A stretch of 64,000 nucleotides of DNA from Corydoras sp. C115 (Eukaryota; Chordata; Actinopteri; Siluriformes; Callichthyidae): NCBI GenBank assembly GCA_019802505.1, contig JAFMOC010000007.1, forward strand, positions 6,290,001-6,354,000, given 5' to 3'. Under the pieces are notes generated by a model. It had not been told where the DNA came from and ran no database searches. It was given only the letters and a program-made list of their open reading frames with translations. Position 1 is the first letter of the stretch, and every line of letters begins with the position of its first letter. Positions 1 to 13,915 of the stretch are shown here, one piece after another. The position numbers and the translations under genes are program-made.

Positions 1-715
1 CTGGACAAAAGAGTAGAAGCGATACAACATACAAGTACAACACAGTTATAAGAACTTCTGCAACAAATTCGAGAGAACTTTCTAAAGAATATTTAATTTT
101 TATTGTAGAAAAAAATCCATGTATGTTCTTGTCATATCTGCCAAAGGTGGATACGTTGATGAACCAAAAGTTTAGAATGCATTTTGGTCAATATATTGCC
201 CATTGTATTTATACAATGCTTTCATTTCATTGTGCAACGGGACATTAAACTGAATAGTTTCTAATAAATAACTAGAAAAATCATGGCATTGCAAAACTTT
301 TAAACTGGTAGCATACTTCTAAACAAGACGCATACCATATATTATATATAATAGTGATATTAATATACCTGTTTAACATTATATTTAATTTATATTTCTA
401 AAAGAAAGCTATAGACATTTTTTAAAGTGATTCATGGCATAAACAGTTCAATAGTATAAATTTTGTGAAAATCACAAAGTTTGTTTCAAAATTTCAAGAC
501 AATCATCCTATATTTATGAGCTGCATGAATCATCCTCCAGGATTTTCTTGTAGTTACATGTATTTTAGTGTTTTTCTTTTTTTCTTTTCTTTTATTTATT
601 TTTTTAATTTCTCTTCATAACTCTAAATTGTTATATCACAACAATACTGTTGTAATAAGACACAACTTCATATCTTGGTTTTAACATTTGTTATCCTCCA
701 GACAAATTTTGTATG

Positions 716-1661
716 GAGCCTCTAAAGTGAAATGGAAGAAAAAAAAATATAATGCGAATTCTCGCAATAACTTTTGCGAGATCTCGCAATAGTTATATTT
801 ATATTTATTGCGAGATCTCGTCAAAGTTTATTATAAATTGATGTACTTTCAGGTCAGTTTCCGGGTCAACAACAATAAACGATCACAATGGAGAACGTTC
901 ATCCGTGGAAAAGTTTTCTTGAGTTTTATTTTGTGATTGGCTTGCAATATAAAGACATTAAATCAGTGCTTGCCCGTAAACACGGTTTTCGTGAGTGTGA
1001 GTGAGTGTTATGTTCTAATAAAACGGTCATAAGTCGGCTGCTTTGTTCCAAAAGAACTTAATGTGTTTTACTGAATAGACAAACAAGTGTTCAGGAAAAA
1101 TCATCAATGGCAGACAACTGCGATTGATGAGAGAGCTCTGAATTCTCAAAGATCCCGCTTCAGTATTTAATCCTTTGGTGAGATGTCCTTCTGTGTGTGG
1201 ATGAGTGTGAATGGACCTTCCATATATGGTGGGGACTTCCTGAGTCCCAGTCTCACCAGTACATTTAAAAAATGTTACCTGCTCCCTAAGTCTACAGCTC
1301 ACCCTGTGATCGGACATCCCTACCCTTTGCCATGCTCATCCCGCAACTGAACATTCTTACAATTATACACGCTCATCCTGCAAATGACCATTAACTCCGT
1401 TCCGTGCAGTCATTCAGCAGTTGTTTGAACTATGTGAAATAGTAAATGTCATTACAAAAATAAAGAGCATTACGAAGTATAACAAAAACCTTACAAATAA
1501 TGCAATTCATGTCTTTTTATGTTTAATAAATTACAACACGTGAGACACCTCAAGCGACTACTTAATGCAAGTGGACTGCGTTAGTTTTGCAAGATCTCGC
1601 AATAAATATAAATACAGTTATTGCGAGATCTTTTTTCTTCCATGTCACTTTAGGGGCTCTG
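716..1661. mobile_element. Inverted-repeat DNA element with palindromic GCGAGATCTCGC motifs
   Basis: The left end (about 716-822) and right end (about 1580-1661) are long imperfect inverted repeats. Each has 'gagcc-ctaaagtga' outermost, then 'atggaagaaaaa', then a segment rich in TTGCGAGATCTCGCAATA. The interior holds a short ATG frame at 888-1004 (MENVHPWKSFLEFYFVIG...) resembling the N-terminus of transposon-derived integrase-like proteins in fish, from memory. The element is probably a non-autonomous, internally deleted DNA transposon. I could not define a convincing target duplication. Confidence 0.65.
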
Positions 1662-2986
1662 TAATTTTGTGATAATAAGAGTTATATAAAAACTTATATA
1701 AAACTTATAAACTTATATAAAAACACACACACACACACAGTTCCCTATAAACCTGGATTACTCTTAAGAGGGGTAAGACCAGAAGGCACTGTGGATTTAA
1801 TGTAACTTTGTGCATGAGAAAATCTGGAGTATGAAGGAAGGTCAGTGTTTGACCATGAGTACTTACACACACCCACACACATAAACAAAGATGCATAGCC
1901 TTGCAGCATACAGAGATATTTAGGCTGTCACTAAGTGGTGTAGAAGAAAGATTCTGCACTATGGTGAAAACTGTCAAGCAAGCTGTCATTCTATCTCTTG
2001 TAGTACAGATTAAAGTCCAAATCAGCTTTCGTTTCAGACCTAAGTGACACAATAATGTTTTCGCATACAACTACACGTTCTGGCACTGGGCTCGTTAGTG
2101 AGAGGATGTAAAGTCTAGATTTTTTTGACATTGTGTTGCTTTCTCTTAAAGTTTGCAAATCATCTATCATCTGTAAAACGTGTGTGTGTGTGCGCGTTAA
2201 ACATTAAGAGAGCTTATTAAGGGACTGTAAATCAATATAATCTATCATTATTAAAGGCGTACAAAATCTGTAACAGGGAGCAGGTACATTTTCTATATCT
2301 GTGGCACTGCTAGAAAAGGAAGCTAAATCACGTGTGCAATGTGTTTTTATTTAGTTTAATGACCTGTTACTATGACAACAACTTGTTGCTCAGAGGCTAT
2401 TCTATTAAACATTTATTTGTAAACGTAAAGACATTATTAAGATAAGTTTTTTTTTTTTTTTTTTGGGGGGGGGGGGAGTTACAAAGATAAATTTGCTTAA
2501 TATGATTGCTTGATGAGGTTGCTTATGTAATTAATGATATTAGGGTTAAGATAAATCCTTACGATGTTTCCTACCCATGTGTTACACCGCACTACTGCAT
2601 ATGTGCTGAATAAATAATTACTGAGTAGCATACACATTTGCTGGAATAATGATGTTTATTTGTACCTAAAGTTAAAGATTATATGTACTGTAGGTTAAAG
2701 ACTGGTATTCATGTAAAATGATAAAATATTTGAATAATTAATTATTGAATTGACTGACTATATTTGTTACGTTAATAGTGTTATTTAATTATAGTATTTT
2801 TGGTGACCGCAAGCAGTTTTGGAGTAAAATCATGGTTATAGTTGGCTATGTGGTTGTTATAGTTGTAATTGGGATATGGGTAATATAGGGTTAATATTAA
2901 GATAGTAGTATGTTATGGATTGTTATGGATTACACAAGTCTTTAAGAAATTAATGAAAATCTGTGTGAAGTCTTCACAATGCATAA

Positions 2987-2990
<4 letters not shown>

Positions 2991-3040
<50 letters not shown>
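2991..3040. repeat. (GT)n microsatellite
   Basis: About 25 GT units in the micu1 intron; a second tract of about 29 units lies at 3185-3243. Confidence 0.95.
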
Positions 3041-3043
<3 letters not shown>

Positions 3044-3184
3044 TGTTTGTTGACACACAAAAAGTTGTGTTTTAACCATTTCTTTCTTCCTCCTTCAAAC
3101 ACTGATTGGATTTCTGTCAGACAGAGGTAATGATCTCAGTCACTACAGAGTGAGCACTGGCATGCTTTCTCGCTCACTCTGTAT

Positions 3185-3186
3185 GT

Positions 3187-3243
<57 letters not shown>
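3185..3243. repeat. (GT)n microsatellite
   Basis: A long GT run directly followed by a short GA run (gagagagag). It creates a spurious low-complexity reading frame. Confidence 0.95.
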
Positions 3244-3247
<4 letters not shown>

Positions 3248-3673
3248 AGAGAGAGAGCGTCACACAAACACACTGCGGTTGTTTTTCTGTTGTTCTGTAG
3301 TCACTGTGTGAAAGTGAATGCAGGGCAGAACCTTCACCGTATCTGTGTAACATTAAAGCCTTTGTTTGAATTTAAGTACATGTCAGTACATCATGTGTCT
3401 AATGTAGATTTTCACATTAGTTTGGTATTCACTGATGTGTTTGACACTGTGATAATAATGTTTTTTCTTCATGTTCCCTTTTTCCCCTGCTGTGTCTACC
3501 TGAATGAGTATAATGCACCTGCATGTTTGGTTTGCTGTCTGTGTGGTAGCATGCTAGTATGTTAATGCTATGTATGTAGCTGTTTAAGCTGCCTAATGCT
3601 CATTTTGATTAATAAATTATGTGGTTTAAAACAAGTGGAATAACACAGATTTTTTTGGGCGGGGGGTACACAG

Positions 3674-6600
3674 AAAATTGCCCAAGAACGTGAAAAGTTT
3701 GCAGATGAGGACAGCATCTTCTACACTCTCGGGGAGTGTGGCCTAATCTCCTTCTCAGACTACATATTTCTTACAACCGTTCTCTCCAGTAAGTGGGTGT
3801 GGTGTGGGTGAGTGTGTTTGTGTGTGTATGCATTTGTTACTTTTCCTGGTATTCTGTCATTAAATAGGTTGTTCACTGTTCTGCCCTTTTTTTTAACATC
3901 AGCTATGTACTGAGCATGATGTCTCTAATCAGATTATAACTGAATAGTGTTACAGGGTGTTGTATCAGTTAGTGATTCCACCTCCCAGGAAAGTAAGTCC
4001 TTTCTAATTGGATTCTGCATGTCCTCCCTGTGTCAATGTGGGGTTTCTCTGGGGTTTTCAGTTTTCTCCGATATTTCATTGACGTCAAGAGGTACTAAAT
4101 AATACTAAATTGTTCTAGCCATTAGGGGTTTCATGTACCAGTGCACTTGTAGATCCTGTCCATATCCATCCATTATCTTCCGCTTTATCCTCTATTAGGG
4201 TCGGGGGGGGGGGGGGTTCCCCATGCCCATCCAGTGGAGAAAGTCTCGGGCGCTGGGCAGATACACCCAGGACAGGGCGCCAATCTATCGCTGGGCACAC
4301 ACTCACTCACACACACACACACACAAACACACTCTTTACAGGGTAATTTTGGAGAATTCAATTCACTTGATCCATGTTTTTGGACTGTGGGAGGAAACTG
4401 GAGAACCCGGAGGAAACCCACGCGGACACGGGGAGAACAAGAAAACTCCACCCAGATTGGGATTCGATCCGGGAATCGGAACCTAGCACTGAGAGGCGAA
4501 CGTGCTAACCACTAAGCCACCGTGCCGCCCTTAGATCCTGTACCATCTTGGGTAAATAACATGATTCTGAAAAGGCATCTGTTGGAAAACTGTCCCAAAT
4601 CAAATATGCGGATCTTCCCGCTGTGGTGCACTGTCGGAAGAAGAAGAATTAAGCTGAACAATTATTGAGTTCAGGTATGGAAAAGTAAGCACAAAGCCCC
4701 AGATCACTTGTACTGATTTCATTAAATATGTACATTGCCCTCTAAAACTACTGGAACCATAATTCATGAATTATATTTGCTGTAAACTAAAGACCCTTTA
4801 GAGCAAAGGAAGACGTGAGTGAACAATAAATAGCTCCAATTGTAGGTTTATACTTCTAGTTTTAGCCCTGGGTTTCACATGTGAATTTGTACTTACTAAA
4901 GAGATGTATGGTCAGGGTCAGACTGTATTCAGCAAGATGATTCACGGTGCGTTATACTATAGCATGTAAATTGTTAAATAGTTAATTAGAGGAATTTGAA
5001 GAGCACTGTATATGTCTAATGTTTAAACCTGTACCCTGAACTTCATTGTCATTAAAATGAGAGATATACAGACATGCAGGCATGTGTAGTGGATATAAAC
5101 TACATGTTAATTCAAGAGGCAAGGTTCCTGCTCATGAGAGGGGTTGTCTGAAACCTGAGTGACAGCTAGAGAGGGAGGAAAGCCAGAGGGAGTGTGTCAT
5201 TGCAGTGATTGATGCGTTGCATTACGTGGTGTTCTGCATGTGCCGACAGCCATATCTGAGCTGAACAGCTAATAATCCAGCAGTAATTATATTAATAGCA
5301 AACTCATGTTAGACATTGTAACATTTTAAACAATAGGTAAACCACTGTTTGTAACCATTTCAAAAACTGTACAGACCAAGTCATGATATATTTCAGTATG
5401 TGTATTGTTTTTAACCGCTGCTATATTTCAACTTAAATTTGTTTTAAAACCAAAGTGTGAAATGTGCCAGATATCTAAAGCCTTTTTATAAAATGTTGAT
5501 ATATCTCTGTAGCAGGAGATTAAATGTTATCACTCTGTCTTTCCTCCAGCACCTCAGAGAAACTTTGAGATTGCTTTTAAGATGTTTGATCTAAATGGGG
5601 ATGGTGAGGTAGACTTGGAGGAGTTCGAGCAGGTAACACACGTATACGCACATTTGTTTTTTTTGCATTGTGGGGACTTTACACAGACTTACATTCATTT
5701 TGTAGAGCCTTACCAAAACCTCAAATACAAATTCTACTTCCTTAACATTACTCATAACTTTACCCTAACCATAAATATAAACTTACAACAGGATATCACT
5801 TTAAAATAATGATTGAATGATTTCCATTTTAAGAACCAATCCCCACAATTACAGGATTTGAATTCTGCAGCACACACACACACACACACACACACAACAT
5901 AAGTGACTAAAAAATAGAACTTTAATATCACAATGTTAGTGTAAATTATTTTGAATGTTACAATATAATCTGAAGTGTGGAAACACTAACACAACAAAAC
6001 AAAGCATTAATCAATGTTGAATCATCTGTTTCCTTATAAATTCACTACACAGATAGCCACTGTGTTTATTTTTTTATTTTTACATATGTTTCTAGTTATG
6101 TCTGCAGAGGTATGAATTCTGATTTTAATATTAGTATTAATTATTTAATGTAGTAGCTGTTAAATCCAGCAGTTGAACAGATGCTTTTTGATTTTTATAC
6201 ATTTGGGTTTCTTTTGCAAAAAATATTATGGTCACTCAGAAATGACAAGGACTAAATATAACAAGGACTTGCTATATTTAGACTTCTTGTTTTGATGATT
6301 GCATATTAGCATCGCATCACTACTTACGATCTTTCTGCAATCTTTCGTGTATCTATGTATGTAGGTGCAGAGTATAATTCGTTCTCAGACCAGCATGGGC
6401 ATGAGACACAGGGATCGCTCCACCACAGGTAACACTTTGAGGAATTCAGGGTGCAGCTCAGCTCTCACCACCTACTTCTTTGGGGCAGACCTGAAGGGCA
6501 AACTCACTATTGGGAGTTTTCTGGAGTTCCAAAGGAAGCTTCAACATGACGTGCTTAAGCTGGAGGTATGGGATTATTAAAGTATAAGAGAAATAATTAT

Positions 6601-9600
6601 TTGATCCTCTATCAAGCATTAAGAGTTATGGCTCCTACAGACTAGTTAGACTTATCATCTCGTTACCTGCATTAAAGACAGCTGTCTTAAATTGTCACTT
6701 GTATAAAAGACAACTGTCCACAGACTGAATTCTGCAAAATAAAAATAGATTTATATCATTTATACAATGTGATTTTCTGGATTTTCTTTTTGATATCCTA
6801 TCTCTCACTGTTAATATAAACCTACCTTTAAAATTATTGACTTCATATGTTGTCAGTGGGCAAACTTACAAAATGAATACAAAAGGAATCAAATATTTAT
6901 TACTCCACTGTATTTAGGAAACTCAGGATAGTGTGAGATGGAGAGTAGTGATGTTGGGAGTCAGTTTTGGGGAAATTAGTGTTTTTTAGAATTTTTTAAA
7001 GAGAGGTAGCAGTTAAATCTTGCTGGGATTTGGTTTTAGGTGATGAGTTAAAATCTGTTATATTTTCCAAACACATTAGGAGATGAGATGAGACTTGGTT
7101 GGCTGGGGGTAAAAAGGAGTATTAATAGCATAGCAATGACAGGGTACGACTACACCCATTACTGATTATGGAGAAGTCCTTTGAAGAGGCTCATAAATGG
7201 TACATCCCTCCCTATTAATGACAAGTCCAATAAGGATGCAAACATGTAATATGTGTGTTTACTGTTAATCTGTAATTTTTCCCCTACCTTTAATCTTTTT
7301 TTAGTTGTCTTGCATTTAATCTTTTTAACACTGGGCTTCCAAATGTTAACTGTTACCTAAACAGAATAAAACTGATGTTATTGCAGTGTAAGAAAACATT
7401 TTTTTAGTGTACATTTGTAATTATATGTGTTAATTTCAGTTTACTACAGAGGCTGATCTCCACTGCATTTCAAATTTAGCAATTTTAAACCCAGGTCTAT
7501 AACAATAAGCTTGTTTCACTTTTGCTGTCTGGGTGATGCATGACTGCATTGGGTCTTACTGCAGCTGCTTGTAGATTCAGCTATAAAAAAGATTTACATT
7601 TTAAAACAAAAAAGAAAAGGGCGGATGAGGAAAGGAACTCGCTTTTGTGACTGGCATTGGAATTCAGTAGCATGTTCACACACAGATGTCTCTCTCTTTC
7701 CTACTCTTTCTCTTTGAGTAGTTTGAGAGGAATGACCCAATGGATGGCAGGATCACAGAGAGGCAGTTTGGAGGAATGTTGTTGGCCTACAGCGGTGTTC
7801 AGTCACGCAAGCTTAAACAGATGCAGAAGGGCTTAAAGAAGATGTTTAAAGATGCTCAGGTAAGCAACCATGAAGTCTGTGTGCATTAACTGAGTAGTAC
7901 AAGATCGATTTACATCTTCTCCGGTAAATAAATGGCCATTTGTGGCCATGATCAGGATAACTTATCAGCTCCTAATTCATCTTTTCGTTATAGTATGTTC
8001 TTCCATGCACACTGTACATACTTTCTGTAAAACCCAAATTCTGAAGCCTCACTTACATTCTTGGGAAAAGATTTAATGCAGAGAACATCAGCATTTTTTC
8101 AAAAAACCCTCCCCTAATGTGTATGCATCTATGATTTAATGATGTTTAATGCATCTATGATTTAATGATGTTGGAAGGAATGAAACAGCAGGTTGTTGGC
8201 ACGTACAATGCTAACAGCTTTGCTAATATTAATTCTTTCTCACTGAACTGTTCAGTTACCAAAACTGAACTTTTATGATGTAACATGCTGGAAATTCAAG
8301 GACAGAATGAGTACCTCAGACTCAGTTACTGAACTTCTATTTCAAGTAAAAAGATCCTCTACTTAAGTCTATTTCACTTAATAAATATAATCAGTTATTT
8401 AGCTGGATCCACCACTTCTGAGATACTGTGTTACGGCATGTCTTAACCTTGAAAACATACTTAAGACAAACACACATGCACAATTAATACCAGGTGGTGT
8501 CATATTTATAAAAAGTCAACTGCTGGGTTATGCTCCAAACCTTAGCAGGAACCATCTTGTGTGCCGTACTTAACATACTTAAGACAAACACACATGCACA
8601 ATTAATACCAGGTGGTGTCATATTTATAAAAAGTCAACTGCGTTATGCTCCAAACCTTAGCAGGAACCATATTATGCGCCATACTTTCCTTATATACTTT
8701 TCATAACATTAGTGACTGAATGATAAGACTGAATGATACTTTCATTAGGGGACGCTGAAGTGAGTGTCTTTTCAAGCACCAAATTATACTATTATTTAGT
8801 CAAAATAAATGTGTGGAGCGACATGTTCACCCTCCCTAAAAAACATCGGGTGATATGGTCCATCATTGATCACAGTGCATCACTCATATACTCTCTGTTC
8901 ACGTCATACTTAAGTGTAAATTCATCTGTGGTACTGTGATAATGCTGGTTTTAAGGATGGAGGTATATGAATTGAGATGCAGCATCAGTCTCCACACTAT
9001 GTTTAATTTGATTGACTCTCTGTCATTGTCCTTTAGGGAATTACTTTTGTGGAAGTTGAGAACTTTTTTACCTTTTTGAAGAACGTGAATGATGTGGACA
9101 CAGCTCTGAGTTTCTATCACATGGCTGGTGCTTCCATAGACAAAGGTACATCAAGACTCTTTGTTCTGCAAGTATTCACCGGCTTCATCTTTTTTTATCA
9201 GCTATTTATTTCTGCACTGATCATATTTCTTGGCCTTCCAACATGCTTTCTCTGGATGTGCGCCTGATGCACACTTAGCTGGATCAGGGTATCTACTCTG
9301 CTTCCATCATCACAGCTTTCTCACTCTCTCTCTCTCTCACGCACACACATTCACACTCTTTTTCCCCTTCATTTATTCATTTTTACCTTTTTAGAGCCGT
9401 TATTTTTGTATGTCTGTGTCTGCATTGCTAGACTGACGCATCAGTCCATTTCAAAACTTTACTCTTTTGTAATCATATCATTATTTTTAAACTCTTTTTC
9501 AACTTTTACATTTATTTCATGTGTAAGTATAAAAAATCTTGAGTTTATATAAACCATTATGTACTCCATCCATCCATTATCTTCCGCTTTATCCTATATT

Positions 9601-11852
9601 AGGGTCGCGGGGGGGGGGGGTCCCCATGCCCATCCAGGGGAGAACGTTTCCGGCGCTGGGCAGATACACCCAGGACAGGGCGCCAATCTATCGCTGGGCA
9701 CTCAATCACTTACTCACACAGACACACTATACGGGGTAATTTGGAGAACTCAATTGACTTGATCCATGTTTTTGGACTGTGGGAGGAAACTAACCACTAA
9801 GGACTGTGGGTGCTAACCACTAAGCCACCGTGCCGTCCCCATTATGTACTTTAATACTCTTAAATACCAGTATCAGTGTACACTGGTTTACTGCACATGC
9901 TTATGGTTTATATGACTAAAATAAATAGTTATCCAGTTGGCTACTTTTTAAAAAAAGTATTTAGCACTAATGACTCTGACCCAGTAGGGCACAGGCATGT
10001 TGGCTTGACAATAAACAACACTAACGTTCCATACATTCATTCATTCATTCTCTCCCTCTTTATCCTCTATTAGGGTCGCGGTGGGGTTCCCCATGCCCAT
10101 CCAGGGGAGAACATCTCGGGCGCTGAGCAGATAGACCCAGGACAGGGCGCCAATCCATCGCTGGGCACACACTCACTCACACACACTCTATATGGGGCAA
10201 TTTGGAGAATTCCATTGACTTGATCCATGTTTCTGGACTGTGGGAGGAAACCGGAGAACCCGGAGGAAACCCACGCGGACACAGGGAGCACATGGAAACT
10301 CCACCCAGATGGGGATTCGAACCGGGAATTCCTAGCTGAGAGGCAAACGTGCTAACCACTAAGCCACCATGCCCACCACGTTCCATACAGTGGTTAAATA
10401 TTTGGACATCCAGGTAGATTAAGGACTTATCCAGATATTCAGAGATGGTCTTTCAGAATGTTGTTATTGAGTAAAAATTAAACTAGAGAGGACCTCTTTC
10501 ATTATTAACATGTATTAGTTGATAGATATATTGATAATATATAAGTATATAATATATAATACTTAAGATAAGTATTTTTAAAGATAAAGACGTGTTTTTG
10601 CTTGGGTGCTGTGATTTTATTTTTTTCTTCATGCCTTTCTTTATAAAATCCCACAAGAGTGTGGGAATGAAAAGCGCATCCTCTCTTAAAAGACCAGGAT
10701 TATTATTTGTCCATAATGCAACACATTGAAATTATGACTGAGTGATTACTCATTGCTAATTGCTGACGGCTCTTAGTTTTTCCCATAAGCTGTATTTATC
10801 TTGGTGAAAGTTTAGACCACATTTCAGTTTAGCTGATGCTTATAGCTAAAAGGCTTCACAACTTTTTCTGGGAACTGTACACATTCAGTCACAATATGGG
10901 AGACTTTGATTATTACACCCACGTCTCACCTTTCTTTAATTTGCTCTCCTGTTTCTCTTTTTCTTATTTAATGTATTTTAGCCACTTTCTCTCTCTGTCT
11001 TCCCTGATCTGTCTCACTCAAACCCTTCTTTGCTTGAAGTAGAATTAAATTTTCTGCACATTGCCATGCAGAACCGATAATGTAGAAATGGATTAGTCTC
11101 AGAGCAGAAATCATAACCCAGCCTTCGACCCTCCATTTTCTGTCTGGTCATGTGGGCCTCTTTTTAGTGTGCCAAGCAAATCAATGGCTCTTAGGATGAG
11201 TGTAAAGCATGTCTGAGTCTTCATTATTGTTCTTTATTTCTACCCTGCTGTGATGTGCAGGCTGAGCGTGTGGCGGATGGCTGACAAGCTTTTAATGTGT
11301 TTTGTGTTCTGACCTCTGCTGACCCTGTTGCTCTTTTCTTTTCCTGTCTATTTTCTTTAATTAAGCTTACAAGCAAGAAACTGTCTGTTACTGATCCACA
11401 CACAGGCTCATTTTGAAACCCCCTCTAATCCGCTTAACCACAACAAAGCATGGCCATGTCAAGTGTTTTTGTACCTACAGTAGAACCTCAGGCTTATTTT
11501 TCTCTCTACACTTCTTTTTAGCCACAATGAAGCAGGTGGCTCGCACTGTAGCTAAGGTGGAACTGTCAGATCATGTGTGCGACGTGGTGTTCGCCTTATT
11601 TGATTGTGATGGTAAGTTATAAACCATTTTGCAATTTGAATTATAAACACATATTATAATGTGGCTGCTAACAGTCTCTCTCGTTCAGGTAATGGTGAGC
11701 TGAGCAATAAGGAGTTCATTTCCATTATGAAGCAGAGGCTGATGCGTGGGCTTGAGAAGCCCAAGGATATGGGCTTCACTCGACTGGTGCGTGCCATGTG
11801 GAAGTGCGCCCAGGACACGGCGTGGGACTTTGCCATGCCCAAACAGCACTGA
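3674..11852 (+). CDS. micu1: Mitochondrial calcium uptake 1 (3' part of gene, 7 exons)
   Basis: Ca2+-sensing gatekeeper of the mitochondrial calcium uniporter in the intermembrane space. Coding exons: 3674-3788, 5550-5632, 6365-6565, 7722-7859, 9037-9145, 11522-11611, 11689-11852 (TGA). Phases join cleanly and give the C-terminal 299 residues; the vertebrate protein has about 475-480, so the 5' exons lie left of the window. Two canonical EF-hand loops are visible: DLNGDGEVDLEE in the second exon listed, and DCDGNGELSNKE, which is split by the last intron. The stretch SDHVCDVVFALFDCDG contains the cysteine that, in the mammalian protein, pairs with MICU2. The protein ends WDFAMPKQH. Family assignment rests on near-continuous similarity to vertebrate MICU1, remembered and not aligned. 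MICU2 and MICU3 fit less well. Introns over 300 bp hold SINEs, a tandem duplication and microsatellites. Confidence 0.96.
4164..4530 (-). repeat. tRNA-headed SINE, full-length copy
   Basis: The tRNA-like head (A box 'tggcttagtggttagc', B box 'ggttcgaatcc', slightly altered here) is at the right end and the AATG/GGAT-type tail at the left. It is flanked by a near-perfect duplication of 'tagatcctgtccat'. It lies in a micu1 intron and contains a (CA)n expansion. Confidence 0.92.
8454..8687. repeat. Tandem duplication of about 118 bp in a micu1 intron
   Basis: Two consecutive copies (about 8454-8571 and 8572-8687) begin 'aacatacttaagacaaacac' and end near 'cttagcaggaaccat'. They differ by one 3-nt deletion and a few substitutions. 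A smaller duplication ('tgcatctatgatttaatgat') lies at 8122-8173. Confidence 0.9.
9566..9838 (-). repeat. tRNA-headed SINE, internally deleted copy
   Basis: Same family; the central segment after 'ggactgtgggaggaaac' is deleted and partly rearranged. Flanked on both sides by 'ccattatgtact', a perfect 12-bp target duplication. Confidence 0.92.
10036..10377 (-). repeat. tRNA-headed SINE, full-length copy
   Basis: Flanked by 'acgttccataca' on both sides (12 bp). Tail at left is (ATTC)n. It lies about 200 bp from the previous copy, in the same orientation, in the micu1 intron before the last two exons. Confidence 0.92.
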
Positions 11853-13724
11853 GACCAAAAATCAGAGAGGTAGAAGGTGAGAAGAGCATAGAGATAGGGA
11901 ACAGCTGATGGTTTGTTTGGCTTCCTCGTCCATGAAGTCCACTAAGAAATGAACTTAATGATGGCTTGTTCAATAAGTGGATAAATGTTGCCATTATTGT
12001 TGATTTCTGAGATAAATGCTGCAGTGTGTGTATGTGTATGCCCAGCTTACACTAGATCTCCTCCTGTAATGACCCTCTCAATGGAGAGACCTTGTACAGT
12101 CAAATATTTTACATGAATGTGTTGAAGTTGTCAGCAGTCTATATGCTGTTGTATACAGTGGGTCTTATAAAAACAGCAGGTGGTCTCTTCTCACCACTAC
12201 TGCACAAATAGACCAAAGCCTTCCTGTTTAAACATTCAGCATCAAAGTGAATTTTAGCACCGACACCTACACAAACTTACGCCTTTGTATGTACTTCAGT
12301 ATCCAAAATGAAATGCTTTCTATATAAATATTGGAACTTCTGCTTGAAATTACATATTAAACATTTTTCATCAATGCTTTGTGTACGTTTCAGTGAGAAA
12401 GCACTTTTGCAAAACTCAGATCCTCAAGATTTTGTTTCCTTTTTGTCACTTGCCTGAATGATAATTAAATGTGATATAGAAAAAAATACTAAAGGTTTAA
12501 GACATTCTCCTACAACCACCGTTGATAATCTCTAGATTTCTAGGAATGGGTGCAAATGAAGTGCAACTCTCCATTCATACAGGCCTCATACCTACCTGTA
12601 GCTCAGCTACAACTGATAATTGCCATTCACCCAAAATCCTCATTCCAGAGAAACAGTTGGACTCGTTGGATTAAAATAAATGTACTCTTAGAACTTGTTT
12701 TACTCAAAATTTTTGTTCATCACAAACCTTTTATTGTTACACATAATCCCACAAATGAGCACAGATATGGCCTGTATAATATGAACATTGGTGAAGTATT
12801 TATTTTAAGCCTCTGTGGTTTGAGGTGACTCATTTGAAGTTGGTTTGAAAGAAAAAGTGATTTGGATTTTGAAGTTTTTCCTTCACCCCACCCTCGCTTA
12901 TTTTTGTAATAAACTAATAAGAGTTTATTTCACTTAGTTTATTTCAGTGCTGAAGTCAGGTAAAGTAACAGACCTGAAAGCTCGCAATCATCTTCATCAA
13001 CACTGGACTGTTTCCACATATAGTATTTTAAAAGAAATGCTCTGAACTCAAATCATTAGTCTTTCATCAGCTTAGCATCACTGCACCAGTCTAGGAGCTT
13101 CATTATGATGTAGTGGGATTATTTAAAATCTAAAGTGTCAGCCTTAATGTGAATCAGTTAACCTGTTTTGATGAGACTCTCATGGTTTCTACTTGCTATA
13201 AACTTATTTATAGTTAAACAAACTGAAGTCTTGATCTTCATGTAATTACTAAATGATCATTAGAACAATCAAAATAGCCAATTTAGGAGTAGATTTTGAT
13301 CACAGTATATTTTTCTCATAATTTATATTTTTTAATAATGTGATTATTCTACAAATAAATATTACTAGCAGCATAATGCATATATGCATTATGCAATATG
13401 CAAAAATATGCGACATAGTTTGTTAACTGATTTTTTAAACAGTAAACTGTACAAATATCTGACAACTATATGAAATATTTTTGTAAGGAAGCGATTGAAG
13501 AAAGAAGGTCCTGAGTTTATTTCTTGGTTGGTGGTGCAAATCAGCTGAACGACCAGGAAATACATTTACAGTATTTCAGTTTAAAGCAGTTTAATATCTG
13601 CAGCCGGGATGAATTGCTGAGTTAGGGGCCAGGTTTAATATCTGGACGACATTTGTAGGTACTTCCCAACAGTTACATGCGATTCAATCATAAAGAGTTA
13701 TGTAAAATTTAATTTAATGGTCTT

Positions 13725-13915
13725 AAATTTATGTCAGCATGTCTTTGGAATGTAGAAGGAACCCCACAAAGGCATGAGGAGGAAATGCAGACTCACACAG
13801 AAAAACCACTTGGCCCAACCAGATATCAAACCTAGGATAATGCTCTTGCTGTAAAGTGGAAGTGCTAAATGTTATGTGACTGTAATGCTGCTTTGTGTTT
13901 AAAGTCTGCAAGTTT
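13725..13915 (-). repeat. Old antisense SINE remnant
   Basis: Pieces 'catgtctttggaatgtagaa', 'aaatgcagactcacacag' and 'ctcttgctgtaaagtggaag' follow the order of the SINE body and head with heavy decay. Confidence 0.4.

Larger units (their letters stand above)
1..3673 (+). other. micu1 intron (5' flank of the first visible exon)
   Basis: No coding exon was recognised here. Apart from the inverted-repeat element at 716-1661 it holds a GT microsatellite at 2991-3040, a second one at 3185-3243, and A/T-rich sequence. The acceptor at 3671-3673 ends it. Confidence 0.6.

Noticed and set aside
3185..3565. 126-codon frame beginning with a Cys-Val repeat
   Set aside because: It is a translated (GT)n microsatellite with unsupported downstream sequence.
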